Below are positions 1 through 9,562 of a stretch of 64,000 nucleotides of DNA, one piece after another. A program made the position numbers and the translations under genes. Below the pieces are notes generated by a model. The model was not told the origin of the DNA and searched no databases. It was given only the letters and a program-made list of their open reading frames with translations. Each line of letters opens with the position of its first letter. Within the stretch, counting starts at the first letter, position 1. Source of the stretch: Clostridia bacterium (GTDB taxonomy: Bacteria > Bacteroidota > Bacteroidia > Bacteroidales > 4484-276); the NCBI GenBank assembly GCA_009928785.1, contig SABY01000003.1:1-64000 (forward strand), written 5' to 3'.

Positions 1-153
1 GAGAGGAAATCATCCACGAATTCACACGAATTGAGCTAATCCACACGAAAAAAAAATGGGAAAAGCCAAGCTTTTGGCAGTCGGCAACCTTCCATCGTTC
101 GCCAGCAGGCGAACATGGAAGCGTTAAAATTGATAAAGAAAATTCAATTCTGA

Positions 154-2607
154 TTACGCTTTCCCGAACAGCTTGCTGATAACGGACTTCTTGCCGGTTT
201 TATCGTCTTCCGAATAGTAGCCGTATCCATATCCATAGCCGTAACCGTATCCATATCCGTAGCCGTAACCGTAGCCATATCCGTAACCATATCCGTAGGA
301 GCCTTTGCCCAGCTTCACGTCGTTGATGAGGATGTAAATATTGGGCATTTTGCGGTTTTCGATGTCTTTGATAATCGATTCAAAAATTTTCTTGTTGGTG
401 TAGTTTTGGCGCACCAGGAAAAGGTTGGCGTCGGTATATTTCATTAGCAGGAAAGCATCGGTAACCAGACCCACCGGTGGCGTGTCGATAATTACAAAGT
501 CGTACTCTTCCATCACGCGTTTCATCAGTTCGTCGGTTTTAGCCGAGGCAATAAGCTCAGCGGGGTTGGGTGGCACAGGTCCCCCCATGATGATGTCGAG
601 ATTTTTTACGGGAGATTTCTGAACGATGTCTTCAAAAGAGCTTTTATTAATAAGGTAAGAGCTGATTCCTTCGGTGTTAGTAAGGCCAAAGTCCTGGTAA
701 ATCTTGGGCTTGCGCAGGTCGAAACCCATGAGCAGGGTTTTCTTATCGTACATAGCAAAAATGCAGGCGATGTTGATAGAAGTAAATGTTTTGCCGGCGC
801 CCACCATATCGCTGGTGACCAATATCACCTGTTTTTCTTTGCCTTTGGTAAGATATTGCAGGTTGGTGCGGATAGAGCGGAACGATTCGGCTATACTCGA
901 CTTGGGCGATTCGCTCACCACCAGCGCCGACTCTTTGCTGTTGTGAATCACATGGCCGACAATAGGCACATTGGTGATCTTCTCGATGTCTTTGCGCTCG
1001 ATGATTTTATCATTAAAATAATCTTTACCCAAAATGTACGCTACGGGCAGCAACAGACCCAGCACCAGTGCTATGAGGTAGTTGAGGCTTTTCTTGGGAT
1101 ACACCTGTTCGCCGCTGCGTGCATTGTCTATCACTTCGTTGTCGGGCAGGTTGCTGGCTTTGGCTATTTGAGCTTCGGAGCGCTTCTGCAAAAGGAAGGT
1201 GTAAAGTGCATCGCTAAGTTTATATTTCCGCTGAATACCCACCAGGCGGCGTTGGGTTTCGGGGAGCCGGTTCATTTCCCGATTGAGCACCGCAATACGG
1301 TCGTCGATGTCCTTGATAGAAATTTCGGAAGTGACCACGATGTTTTGGATGTTTTCCAGAATGGTTTTTTTGGTGGTACGGATGCGCTGATCGATGGCTG
1401 CCACCTGCGGGTTTTTCTCCGAGGAGTTGAACAAGGCCTCGGCTCGCTTGGAGTAAAGCTCGGCCAGGCCGCTAATTAATTGCGTAAGCAGCGGGTCTTC
1501 AATACCCATCGACGAAGGAATTACGATGTCGTCGATATTGGCCTGATTTTTTTTGAGGTAATCCTGCAGGTTGCGGTAGTATTTGGCTTTTACGATAAGC
1601 TGCGCTTTCTGATCCTGGAATTGTTTCATCCCTTCAAATACCTGGGTTGACTTGAAGTCCATATCCATAAACTCGTTGCTCACTCTGAAGTCTTGTAGCT
1701 CCCCCTCGGTGTAAGTCAGCGAATCGGTGATATCTACAAGTTCCGAATCGATAAAGCGAATGGTATTCTCGGCAATCTGGTTTTTCTTCTCCATGCCGCG
1801 AAGCAGGTACTGGTTGGTAAGCTCATTGAGGTAATCGGAAAGTTTTTCGGCATTGCCTCCTTTTATCGAAATCTCGATGATAGAAGCCTCGCGGTTGATA
1901 GGCTCCAGTTGTGTGCTTCTGAAAGTGCTGATAAGACTTTTATAGTCATTAAAAATAAACGACAGGTTTTGGTTGATAGCTTCTTTATCGAAATTCTCGG
2001 TGAGATAAATAGTGAATTTAAAAAGGTCTGTTTCTACTTCCTCACCAAAGTTATAGGTTTCGTTTATCACAATAGGTTCATCTACAGTAGCCACTTGCTC
2101 ACGTTTGCCAAAGCTATATAGTGAGGCATTTTCGGCCTGAAGTATGAGTTGGTAAGTAGCGTTGCTTTGTATGTTGATGCTAAACTTTATCTGGATTGGC
2201 TGTACATGCGTTGTGTCCATCATCACCTCAAAAGGCGACGACTTGTACAATTCGCTGGTGATAAAATTATCTTCTTTAAAATAGGAAACTTCAAAATTCA
2301 GGTTATCGACGGTGCGTGCAGCCAAACCATAGGAGTTGATGACGCCCATTTCGTTTTCCAGGTTTTGCTGGCTGTTCATCATACCGATGCCAATGAGACT
2401 CTGTCCGGCTTTGTCGTCTTTTATCAGCACTGTAGTTTTTACCTCATACACCGGCTTGGTGTATTTATTAAAAAGAAAAGCGATTACCAAAGCTACAAAA
2501 ACGGTGAGGGCAAAGAAATACCAGTATCTGAAAAACTTGATGAATAACAGTTTTATGTCGATCGATTCTTCCTGATTCGATAATTGGCTGTTGAGATTAG
2601 GTTCCAC
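154..2607 (-). CDS. Wzc-like polysaccharide biosynthesis tyrosine autokinase (Wzz/GNVR chain-length domain plus CpsD/CapB kinase)
   Basis: 817 aa; N-terminal and internal TM segments, 'PKKSLNYLIALVLGLLLPVAYI', Walker A 'TSDMVGAGKTFTSINIA', 'DFVIIDTPPVG' and a Tyr-rich C-terminus (YG)n. Confidence 0.93.
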   Translation of the reverse strand: MEPNLNSQLSNQEESIDIKLLFIKFFRYWYFFALTVFVALVIAFLFNKYTKPVYEVKTTVLIKDDKAGQSLIGIGMMNSQQNLENEMGVINSYGLAARTVDNLNFEVSYFKEDNFITSELYKSSPFEVMMDTTHVQPIQIKFSINIQSNATYQLILQAENASLYSFGKREQVATVDEPIVINETYNFGEEVETDLFKFTIYLTENFDKEAINQNLSFIFNDYKSLISTFRSTQLEPINREASIIEISIKGGNAEKLSDYLNELTNQYLLRGMEKKNQIAENTIRFIDSELVDITDSLTYTEGELQDFRVSNEFMDMDFKSTQVFEGMKQFQDQKAQLIVKAKYYRNLQDYLKKNQANIDDIVIPSSMGIEDPLLTQLISGLAELYSKRAEALFNSSEKNPQVAAIDQRIRTTKKTILENIQNIVVTSEISIKDIDDRIAVLNREMNRLPETQRRLVGIQRKYKLSDALYTFLLQKRSEAQIAKASNLPDNEVIDNARSGEQVYPKKSLNYLIALVLGLLLPVAYILGKDYFNDKIIERKDIEKITNVPIVGHVIHNSKESALVVSESPKSSIAESFRSIRTNLQYLTKGKEKQVILVTSDMVGAGKTFTSINIACIFAMYDKKTLLMGFDLRKPKIYQDFGLTNTEGISSYLINKSSFEDIVQKSPVKNLDIIMGGPVPPNPAELIASAKTDELMKRVMEEYDFVIIDTPPVGLVTDAFLLMKYTDANLFLVRQNYTNKKIFESIIKDIENRKMPNIYILINDVKLGKGSYGYGYGYGYGYGYGYGYGYGYGYGYGYYSEDDKTGKKSVISKLFGKA
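214..297 (-). repeat. In-frame 6-bp coding microsatellite encoding the (Tyr-Gly)n C-terminal tail of the Wzc-like kinase
   Basis: Degenerate TAYGGN units read directly; encodes YGYGYGYG...YGYY. Confidence 0.9.
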
Positions 2608-2615
2608 TTATTGTA

Positions 2616-3416
2616 TTAGTTTGTTTGGAAAAAGTTGATAAGAAGCAGCGTGGTGGAGATAGTCGAAAATACCAGTGCGTAGGGAAACTGGCTAAAGGCA
2701 AAGTTTTTGCCCTTCACAGGCGGCACGTAAATGATATCATTGGGTTGAATAAAATAGTAATCGCTTTCGAAGATTGATAAATCATTCAGGTTTACCTTTT
2801 TGGTTTTAACGCCTTCGGGTGTTTCCCGCAAAATTACCACCTGGTCGCGGCGGGCAAATGGAGTCATGTCGCCGGCCATGGCAATAGCATCGAAAATTGT
2901 CAACTGATTCTGATAAACACTCACCTGTCCGGGACGACTTACTTCGCCCAGCGCAGCTATTTTGAAGAGCGCCAGGCGCACCACCACGGTCGATTCTTTG
3001 ATATAATCTTTCACGATGCCGGAAATCAGGTCTTTGGCCTCCTCCACGCTCAGGTCTTTCACATAGATGCTGCCCACGTAAGGGAAATCTATGTAGCCTT
3101 CGTCGTTTACCAGGTAGCTGTTCAGGTAAATACCTGCGTCACTGTAATAGTTGTTGCTGGATTTGGTTCCCTCTTCAGCAAAGATGTTTTCAGTTACCGC
3201 CATCACACTATTTACTTTTATGTACAGGTTGTCGCCAGCCTGTATGCGGTAGGTGATAAGATTCATATTTGTAAAATGTGTGCGGGCGGTATCACCCTTG
3301 TTGGCTTGCTGTTGCAAATACTCGATGCGTTTCATCGGGATACACGAAGAGAAAAATAGCGATGCCATTAAAAACAAAATCAGGATGCGAAAAATGGAGA
3401 ATAATGGTTTTTTCAT
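2616..3416 (-). CDS. Polysaccharide export outer-membrane lipoprotein (Wza/BexD-like, SLBB domains)
   Basis: From MKKPLFSIFRILILFLMASLFFSSC: lipobox, 'YRIQAGDNLYIKV', 'GYIDFPYVGSIYVKDLSVEEAKDLI', 'ALGEVSRPGQVSVYQNQLTIFDAIAMAG'. The listed ORF starts further upstream (3620); Met at 3416 fits the signal peptide. Confidence 0.9.
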   Translation of the reverse strand: MKKPLFSIFRILILFLMASLFFSSCIPMKRIEYLQQQANKGDTARTHFTNMNLITYRIQAGDNLYIKVNSVMAVTENIFAEEGTKSSNNYYSDAGIYLNSYLVNDEGYIDFPYVGSIYVKDLSVEEAKDLISGIVKDYIKESTVVVRLALFKIAALGEVSRPGQVSVYQNQLTIFDAIAMAGDMTPFARRDQVVILRETPEGVKTKKVNLNDLSIFESDYYFIQPNDIIYVPPVKGKNFAFSQFPYALVFSTISTTLLLINFFQTN

Positions 3417-3594
3417 CAATTCAAACTTTACCAGCATGTTTATTAACAATTGCATAAAATGAGCGCAAAAATAGGTTATTTTATCAAAGTCGCTAATTTT
3501 TCCCTCACGATTAACAGCTTTATTTGTGCTTTTTTCGCGCAAAAATAATATCAGTAATTTCGCGGCATCATTTACCAAAAGTGCACACAAAATT

Positions 3595-4266
3595 ATGAGC
3601 AATAAATTAATGGACCCCATCGGAAAACTAATGGGGCTACGCTACAAATCGCATCCCTGGCATGGTGTGGATATCGGCGACCACGCTCCCGAAATTGTCA
3701 CCTGTTTTATAGAAATGGTTCCTACCGACACGGTAAAATACGAGATCGACAAAGAATCGGGCTACCTGAGGATAGACCGCCCACAGAAGTATTCCAATGT
3801 AATCCCCGCTTTGTATGGCTTTATCCCGCAAACTTTTTGCTGGGAAAAGGTGGCCGAATATTGCATGGAAAAAACTGGTCGCACCGACATTTCCGGCGAC
3901 CGCGATCCGCTCGACATCTGCATTCTCACCGAGAAAACCATTGCCCATGGCGACATACTTGTGCAAGCGCGTCCCATCGGCGGATTTAGAATGATCGACG
4001 AAAACCAGGCCGACGACAAAATTGTGGCCGTGCTGGCCAACGATGCCGTTTATGGCGGCTACAACGATCTGGCCGATTGCTCATTGATGGTCATCGACAG
4101 ACTGAAGCATTATTTCCTCACCTACAAAGATTTGCCCGGCCGACAGCGCGATGCTGAAATCACCCATACCTATGGCATCGACGAAGCCCGTGAAGTAATT
4201 GCGCGCAGCATGACCGACTATCAGCAGAAATTCGACCATCTGCGCACGATGCTCTCAAACGTGTAG
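3595..4266 (+). CDS. ppa: Inorganic pyrophosphatase (family I)
   Basis: 'VPTDTVKYEIDKESGYLRIDRPQKYSNVIPALYGFIPQTFC', 'GDRDPLDICILTE'. Start placed at MSNKLMDP. Confidence 0.92.
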   Translation: MSNKLMDPIGKLMGLRYKSHPWHGVDIGDHAPEIVTCFIEMVPTDTVKYEIDKESGYLRIDRPQKYSNVIPALYGFIPQTFCWEKVAEYCMEKTGRTDISGDRDPLDICILTEKTIAHGDILVQARPIGGFRMIDENQADDKIVAVLANDAVYGGYNDLADCSLMVIDRLKHYFLTYKDLPGRQRDAEITHTYGIDEAREVIARSMTDYQQKFDHLRTMLSNV

Positions 4267-4282
4267 CTTGCGGGCGCAAAAA

Positions 4283-4313
4283 AATCCCTGCTGCAAACCG
4301 GGCAACAGGGATT
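4283..4313 (-). terminator. Stem-loop with T-tract on the minus strand
   Basis: aatccctgctgc...gcaacagggatt (12-bp arms, 1 mismatch) preceded by A7 on the + strand, i.e. U7 on the - strand. Confidence 0.4.
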
Positions 4314-4437
4314 CAAGTAATCCTCCTTCATAAACGGTAGGGGGCAAAGTAACGTAAAAAATCTGTCACGCCCTAAGTTTTTAATTATTTTTTTTGAATT
4401 TAGTGTGTTTTAAGAATTTTAAAATAACGAACTGATA

Positions 4438-5163
4438 ATGAACCGCGACCAGATTCTTGCCGATTTATCAATCGACAACAGCAGCGGCTTCGACCAACTG
4501 GAGCTGCTCAAAAGTTATCCCGAACCCGTAATCCGGTACTTCCGTCATCATTTGCCAAACGGAATTCCGGGCGGCGACCTCATCAGCACGCGATTGCGTG
4601 GCATCATCAAGCTGGTAAACTGGTCTTACTTCAAGTCAACCCTTTACTCTCATCCTCTCAAAGGTTTCCTGTGGGAAGCTACCGTGCGAATGGGCATTTT
4701 GCCGATAAAAGGGTTTGATTATTTTGATAAAAATATCGGCGCCATGCAATGGAAGTTGTTTGGTGTAATACCTGTGACCAAAGCTGACGGTGCCGATGTA
4801 AGCCGCTCGGCCGAAGGGCGCGCACGTCTCGAGAGCATCTTTGCGCCGCATCTGCTTATCGACCCCGGCATAAAGTGGGAAGCGCTGGATGAGCATCATA
4901 TCACAGCCCAATGGTCCATCCACACCGAAGACCAGCCAATACATCTTATTATCGACGACCAGGGCGCTTTGCGCGAAATTTGGATGAAACGCTGGGGCAA
5001 CCCCGGCGAAGTGAAAACCTTCGGCTATCACACTTTCGGCGGGCACATCGATAAAGAAATATTGTATCATGGCCGCCTCATACCGCACAAAGGCTCTGTG
5101 GGCTGGTGGTATGGCGAGAAAGCCTGGGACGATGGCGAATTTTTTAGATTTGAAGCCTATTGA
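4438..5163 (+). CDS. DUF6544/DUF6920-like conserved hypothetical protein
   Basis: 241 aa ORF; 'LEATVRMGILPIKGFD' type core and C-terminal 'GSVGWWYGEKAWDDGEFFRFEAY'. Confidence 0.65.
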   Translation: MNRDQILADLSIDNSSGFDQLELLKSYPEPVIRYFRHHLPNGIPGGDLISTRLRGIIKLVNWSYFKSTLYSHPLKGFLWEATVRMGILPIKGFDYFDKNIGAMQWKLFGVIPVTKADGADVSRSAEGRARLESIFAPHLLIDPGIKWEALDEHHITAQWSIHTEDQPIHLIIDDQGALREIWMKRWGNPGEVKTFGYHTFGGHIDKEILYHGRLIPHKGSVGWWYGEKAWDDGEFFRFEAY

Positions 5164-5178
5164 TTTTGTTTTTTATTC

Positions 5179-5844
5179 ATGCCCGTTTATTTCGACATAC
5201 ATACCCATAGCCACAAAGCCCGGCAAAACGTGGTACAGGTGCGCAATCTGTTTCCAAATCAATTGGATTTGATTGAGCAAAATCCGGATGTTTGGTACTC
5301 GGTGGGCTGGCATCCCTGGCATATCGATGCCAATGATTCCGATGAAATGTTTGCATTTTTGGAAAAAGCAATCCAAAATAAAAAGGTAATCGCTCTGGGC
5401 GAAACTGGCCTCGACCGCAGCATCGACGAATCATTCGGGCGGCAAACCAATATTTTTATCCGTCATCTTTCTCTGGCCCACAATGCCGGCCTGCCCGTAA
5501 TTGTCCATGCTGTAAAAGCCTATCCCGACATCATTCATATTTATAAAAAAACCAAAGCTCGTATCCCGCTTATCATTCATGGATTTCGGGGCAATCACCA
5601 GTCTGCCGCACAATTGCTCGACCATGGGTTTTACCTTTCGTTCGGGGCGACTTTATTAGAAAATAATACAACATTGGCAGAGGTTTTTCAAAATACTCCG
5701 GAAGAAAAAATATTTCTGGAAACAGACGATTCCGCCGCCGATATCCGGCAATTGTATGAAAGAGCCGCCGCGCTGCGTAATGTCCGGACGGAGCAATGGA
5801 TGGAAACGATTGCACATAATTTTGATAAATGTTTTGGTAAATGA
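5179..5844 (+). CDS. TatD family metal-dependent hydrolase
   Basis: 'FDIHTHSH', 'YSVGWHPWH', 'ALGETGLDR', 'PVIVHAVKA', 'IFLETDDS'. Confidence 0.9.
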   Translation: MPVYFDIHTHSHKARQNVVQVRNLFPNQLDLIEQNPDVWYSVGWHPWHIDANDSDEMFAFLEKAIQNKKVIALGETGLDRSIDESFGRQTNIFIRHLSLAHNAGLPVIVHAVKAYPDIIHIYKKTKARIPLIIHGFRGNHQSAAQLLDHGFYLSFGATLLENNTTLAEVFQNTPEEKIFLETDDSAADIRQLYERAAALRNVRTEQWMETIAHNFDKCFGK

Positions 5845-6563
5845 TACTAAATAACGACCAATGGAAGGAGCGCACCAGATTGCTTGTTGGTGACGAAAGG
5901 CTGGAGCGGCTGCAACAAAGCCATGTGCTGGTGGCCGGATTGGGTGGCGTGGGCGCATATGCTGCCGAGCAATTGTGCCGCGCCGGAGTGGGGAAGCTCA
6001 CCATTGTGGACGGCGACAGCGTGATGCCCGGCAACCGCAACCGTCAACTGCTTGCCCTTACCAGCACCGAGGGGCAGCGCAAAGCCCAACTTATGGCCGT
6101 GCGCCTGCGCGATATCAATCCCGATATAGAGCTGGTGGTGGTAGATGAATTTCTGAAAAATCAACGCATCAACGAGGTACTCGATCATCCCTACGATTAT
6201 GTGGTGGACGCCATCGACACGCTTTCGCCGAAGGTGTTTTTTATTTTGGAAGCATTACGCAACAAGCTGCCATTGGTAAGCTCCATGGGCGCCGGCGGCA
6301 AAATCAATCCGGCGTTGATCACCGTGGCCGACATTTCCAAAACCTCCGGATGCAAGCTGGCATTTTATATTCGTAAGCGCCTTCAAAAGTTCGGCGTAAG
6401 AGAAGGCTTCCAAGCGGTTTTTTCGCCAGAGGCCGTGGATAAAACCTCCATTAAGCCGATTGACGATGAGCCTAACAAAAAATCGACAGTAGGTACCATT
6501 TCCTATATGCCGGCCATGTTTGGTTGCTATTGTGCCTCCGTGGTGATTCGCAGCCTCATTTAG
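5841..6563 (+). CDS. tcdA: tRNA threonylcarbamoyladenosine dehydratase (ThiF/E1-like)
   Basis: 'HVLVAGLGGVGAYAAEQLCRAGVGKLTIVDGDSV', 'YDYVVDAIDTLSPK', 'LVSSMGAGGK'; overlaps tatD stop by 4 bp. Confidence 0.9.
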   Translation: MILNNDQWKERTRLLVGDERLERLQQSHVLVAGLGGVGAYAAEQLCRAGVGKLTIVDGDSVMPGNRNRQLLALTSTEGQRKAQLMAVRLRDINPDIELVVVDEFLKNQRINEVLDHPYDYVVDAIDTLSPKVFFILEALRNKLPLVSSMGAGGKINPALITVADISKTSGCKLAFYIRKRLQKFGVREGFQAVFSPEAVDKTSIKPIDDEPNKKSTVGTISYMPAMFGCYCASVVIRSLI

Positions 6564-6943
6564 CGTTGATCCTGCAAGTCAAAATTTCTATCATTGGTTT
6601 TTGTCTTTTGTTTTTTAATGTTGAAGTGCCTTAAAATTGAGGCACCAGATCAACAACAATCACTACCTGTCTGCAATAATGTATCAACAAAAAACCTGAC
6701 ATCCGTCAACCTGTTTTGTCTTGGTAAATAAGTTTCCACGGTTTTTGTTTTTGATGCCAATGTGTGAAAAGTCGCGCCAGCAGGCATTTGTTTTTTTTAA
6801 TAAATTATCAAAACCAAGTTTCTGTTTTCTTATTAATGCAAAGCCTCCTTGCCAGAAGTTGCATCAGAAATTAGTTGTTGTGGCTCCCTTTCTATTTCTT
6901 GCTTAGTTTTGCGCCCGAAAATTAACCAACTAAATCTCACCGC

Positions 6944-8689
6944 ATGTTCATTTTGATGATTGTAGTTTTTGTTCTTGGCTATACCGCCATAGCGCTCGAA
7001 CATCCTTTGCGTGTCAACAAATCTGCTTCGGCATTGCTGCTGGCAGTTATTCTATGGGTAATGCTTATGATGGGCGGCGAGTCGATGCTCGTTAGCGCCG
7101 AACATTTTAAAGAATACCTGCTCAATACTGTAGGCGGCGACTATGCCAGTTGGCTGGCGCATTCGGCACTGCTGGAGCATCTTGGCGAAATCTCCGAAAT
7201 TCTCTTCTTTTTGCTTGGCGCAATGACAATTGTCGAGCTGGTCGATTCGCACGAGGGTTTCCGCATCATCACCGAAAAGATTAAAACAACACGTAAAGTG
7301 AAGCTGCTGTGGATTCTGAGTATTCTTACCTTTTTCATGTCGGCGGCACTCGACAATCTTACCACCTCCATCGTGATGGTAGCGCTGTTGCGCAAACTCA
7401 TTGGCAAGCGTGCCGACCGCTGGTTTTATGCCGGCATGATTATCATCGCGGCCAACGCAGGGGGCGCATGGTCACCCATTGGCGACGTTACTACCATTAT
7501 GCTTTGGATTGCCGGCGATGTTACAACCCTCAACATTATTATCAAAGTTCTTTTCCCCAGCCTTATCTCCATGATCATTCCGCTGGTGATTCTTTCGTTT
7601 ACGATGAAAGGCCACGTCAGCAAGCCGGCACTGCAGTCGGCTGAGGAGTTCGACCAGCGCGGCGATCCCACTACACCTTTTGAGCGCAACCTTATATTTT
7701 TTATCGGCGTCGGCTCACTGTTATTTGTTCCTGTTTTCAAAACTGTTACTCATTTGCCACCCTATTTGGGCATGTTGTGGGGTCTCGGAATACTTTGGGT
7801 GGTTACCGAATTGATTCATAAATCCAAAAACGATCAGCATCGGACGTACCTCTCGGTAGTGGGTGTTCTGCGCAAAGTTGACATTCCCAGCGTGTTATTT
7901 TTCCTGGGCATATTGGTGGCGGTAGCTGCCTTGCAAACTGCCGGACACCTCATGCTGCTTTCCGATTTCCTCCATCAAAAGGTAGGCAATCTGTACCTGA
8001 TTAACATCATCATTGGGGTTCTGTCGTCTATCGTCGATAATGTGCCTTTGGTAGCTGCAGCCATGGGCATGTTCAACTTTCCTACCGACCACTATTTCTG
8101 GGAGTTTCTGGCCTATTGTGCCGGTACCGGTGGCAGCATACTCATCATCGGGTCGGCAGCAGGTGTAGCTGTGATGGGCATGGAAAAAATAGATTTTATC
8201 TGGTACCTCAAGAAAATCAGTTTGCTGGCTTTAGTAGGATATCTGGCTGGTGCCGGAACCTATATTCTACAGGAAGAATCAGGAATTTTGAATTTTGGAA
8301 CGCATACCACGATGATAGGTCTTAATCTTAATGATCAGCAACAGGTAAAAACCTATCTCTTTAGCAACGAATTTTACAAAGCCAACAAGGAGGCTTCTTC
8401 CGCATCAAATAAAGACGACGGAGCTTATCTTCATTTTGTAAATGTAGAGCAAGGCGACGTGGTACAGGTGGGTTATAGTCTGCGCACGGTGAATGGCGAA
8501 TTCGAAACGTGGCAAAGTAAAATCGACGATGGGCGATGTGCGATTACGCCCTGGCACGACAATATGGTGAAGATTCAGGTACTCGACAAAGTCTATTATT
8601 TGAATGCAACAGGCCATCTTTTTGAAATGGATGAGGCAGCACCAGGGAAATTCACCGCCGAATGGGCAATCAAACAATTTATTGAATAG
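6944..8689 (+). CDS. nhaD: NhaD-type Na+/H+ antiporter with extra C-terminal soluble segment
   Basis: 581 aa, multi-TM; 'AALDNLTTSIVMVALLRKLI', 'NAGGAWSPIGDVTTIMLWI', 'SSIVDNVPLVAAAMGMF', 'CAGTGGSILIIGSAAGVAVMGM'. Confidence 0.9.
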   Translation: MFILMIVVFVLGYTAIALEHPLRVNKSASALLLAVILWVMLMMGGESMLVSAEHFKEYLLNTVGGDYASWLAHSALLEHLGEISEILFFLLGAMTIVELVDSHEGFRIITEKIKTTRKVKLLWILSILTFFMSAALDNLTTSIVMVALLRKLIGKRADRWFYAGMIIIAANAGGAWSPIGDVTTIMLWIAGDVTTLNIIIKVLFPSLISMIIPLVILSFTMKGHVSKPALQSAEEFDQRGDPTTPFERNLIFFIGVGSLLFVPVFKTVTHLPPYLGMLWGLGILWVVTELIHKSKNDQHRTYLSVVGVLRKVDIPSVLFFLGILVAVAALQTAGHLMLLSDFLHQKVGNLYLINIIIGVLSSIVDNVPLVAAAMGMFNFPTDHYFWEFLAYCAGTGGSILIIGSAAGVAVMGMEKIDFIWYLKKISLLALVGYLAGAGTYILQEESGILNFGTHTTMIGLNLNDQQQVKTYLFSNEFYKANKEASSASNKDDGAYLHFVNVEQGDVVQVGYSLRTVNGEFETWQSKIDDGRCAITPWHDNMVKIQVLDKVYYLNATGHLFEMDEAAPGKFTAEWAIKQFIE

Positions 8690-8781
8690 CCGGCACGCCA
8701 GTCGCGCCCTTTCCGGCAGGCACACTTGTCGTGTTTTTCTTATTGCAATAAGAATTGTTACAGCGGGCATCTAATCATATT

Positions 8782-9483
8782 ATGACTTTTCCTGTAATTC
8801 AAATTGCCGGCGTTCGCAATTGGGACGAGGCGGCCATGATCAGCAGGTCGGGAGCCACACATATTGGCTTTCCGTTGCGCCTCGACGTTCATCCGCCCGA
8901 TCTTAGAGAGGCGCAAGCGGCTGATATTATCCACCAGCTTCCTCCCGCCATACGCCCTGTGCTGATAACTTATTTAGCGCAAGCGACAGAAATTTATGAA
9001 TTGACACAGCAACTCGGCTGCACCATCGTGCAATTGCATGGCTCCGTTTCGGTGTCTGAACTCGACAAGCTGCGGCGGATGCGCCAATCAGCATCATCGG
9101 CTGCACCTTTTGAAATTTGGAAAAGCCTGGTGATAAAAGCGGGCAATGAGCCAGAGCTATTCCACACGCTTCATAGCACCACTCCTTTTGTAGATGCTTT
9201 CATTACCGATACTTTCGATGCCGCCACAGGTGCTTCGGGAGCTACCGGCAAAACCCACGACTGGCACGTTACCCGACGCCTCGTTGCGCAAAGCTCCCGT
9301 CCGGTTATTGTTGCCGGCGGGCTTAATCCCGGCAATGTTGCCGAAGCCATCCGCATCACCGGCGCTGCCGGAGTAGATGTACATACTGGCGTGGAAGATG
9401 CCGACGGACACAAAGACCCGCTGCTGGTTAATGAGTTTGTGGAAAACGCAAAGGAAAGTTTTAGGAAAGTTGTCGGGTTGTAA
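8782..9483 (+). CDS. Phosphoribosylanthranilate isomerase-like protein
   Basis: 'IQIAGVRNWDEAAMISRSGATHIGFPLR', 'PVIVAGGLNPGNVAEAIRITGAAGVDVHTGVEDADGHKDP'. Start placed at MTFPVIQ. Confidence 0.78.
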   Translation: MTFPVIQIAGVRNWDEAAMISRSGATHIGFPLRLDVHPPDLREAQAADIIHQLPPAIRPVLITYLAQATEIYELTQQLGCTIVQLHGSVSVSELDKLRRMRQSASSAAPFEIWKSLVIKAGNEPELFHTLHSTTPFVDAFITDTFDAATGASGATGKTHDWHVTRRLVAQSSRPVIVAGGLNPGNVAEAIRITGAAGVDVHTGVEDADGHKDPLLVNEFVENAKESFRKVVGL

Positions 9484-9562
9484 TAAAACAAGGAAGCAGG
9501 TAGGTACATGGGTTGGTTTTCGACCAGCCGGAGGAGAACGGTAAAGCTTTGGGATGTTATCA

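Noticed and set aside
1-60. cacgaattcacacgaatt repeat at the left edge
   Set aside because: Short partial direct repeat truncated by the window edge; insufficient to classify.
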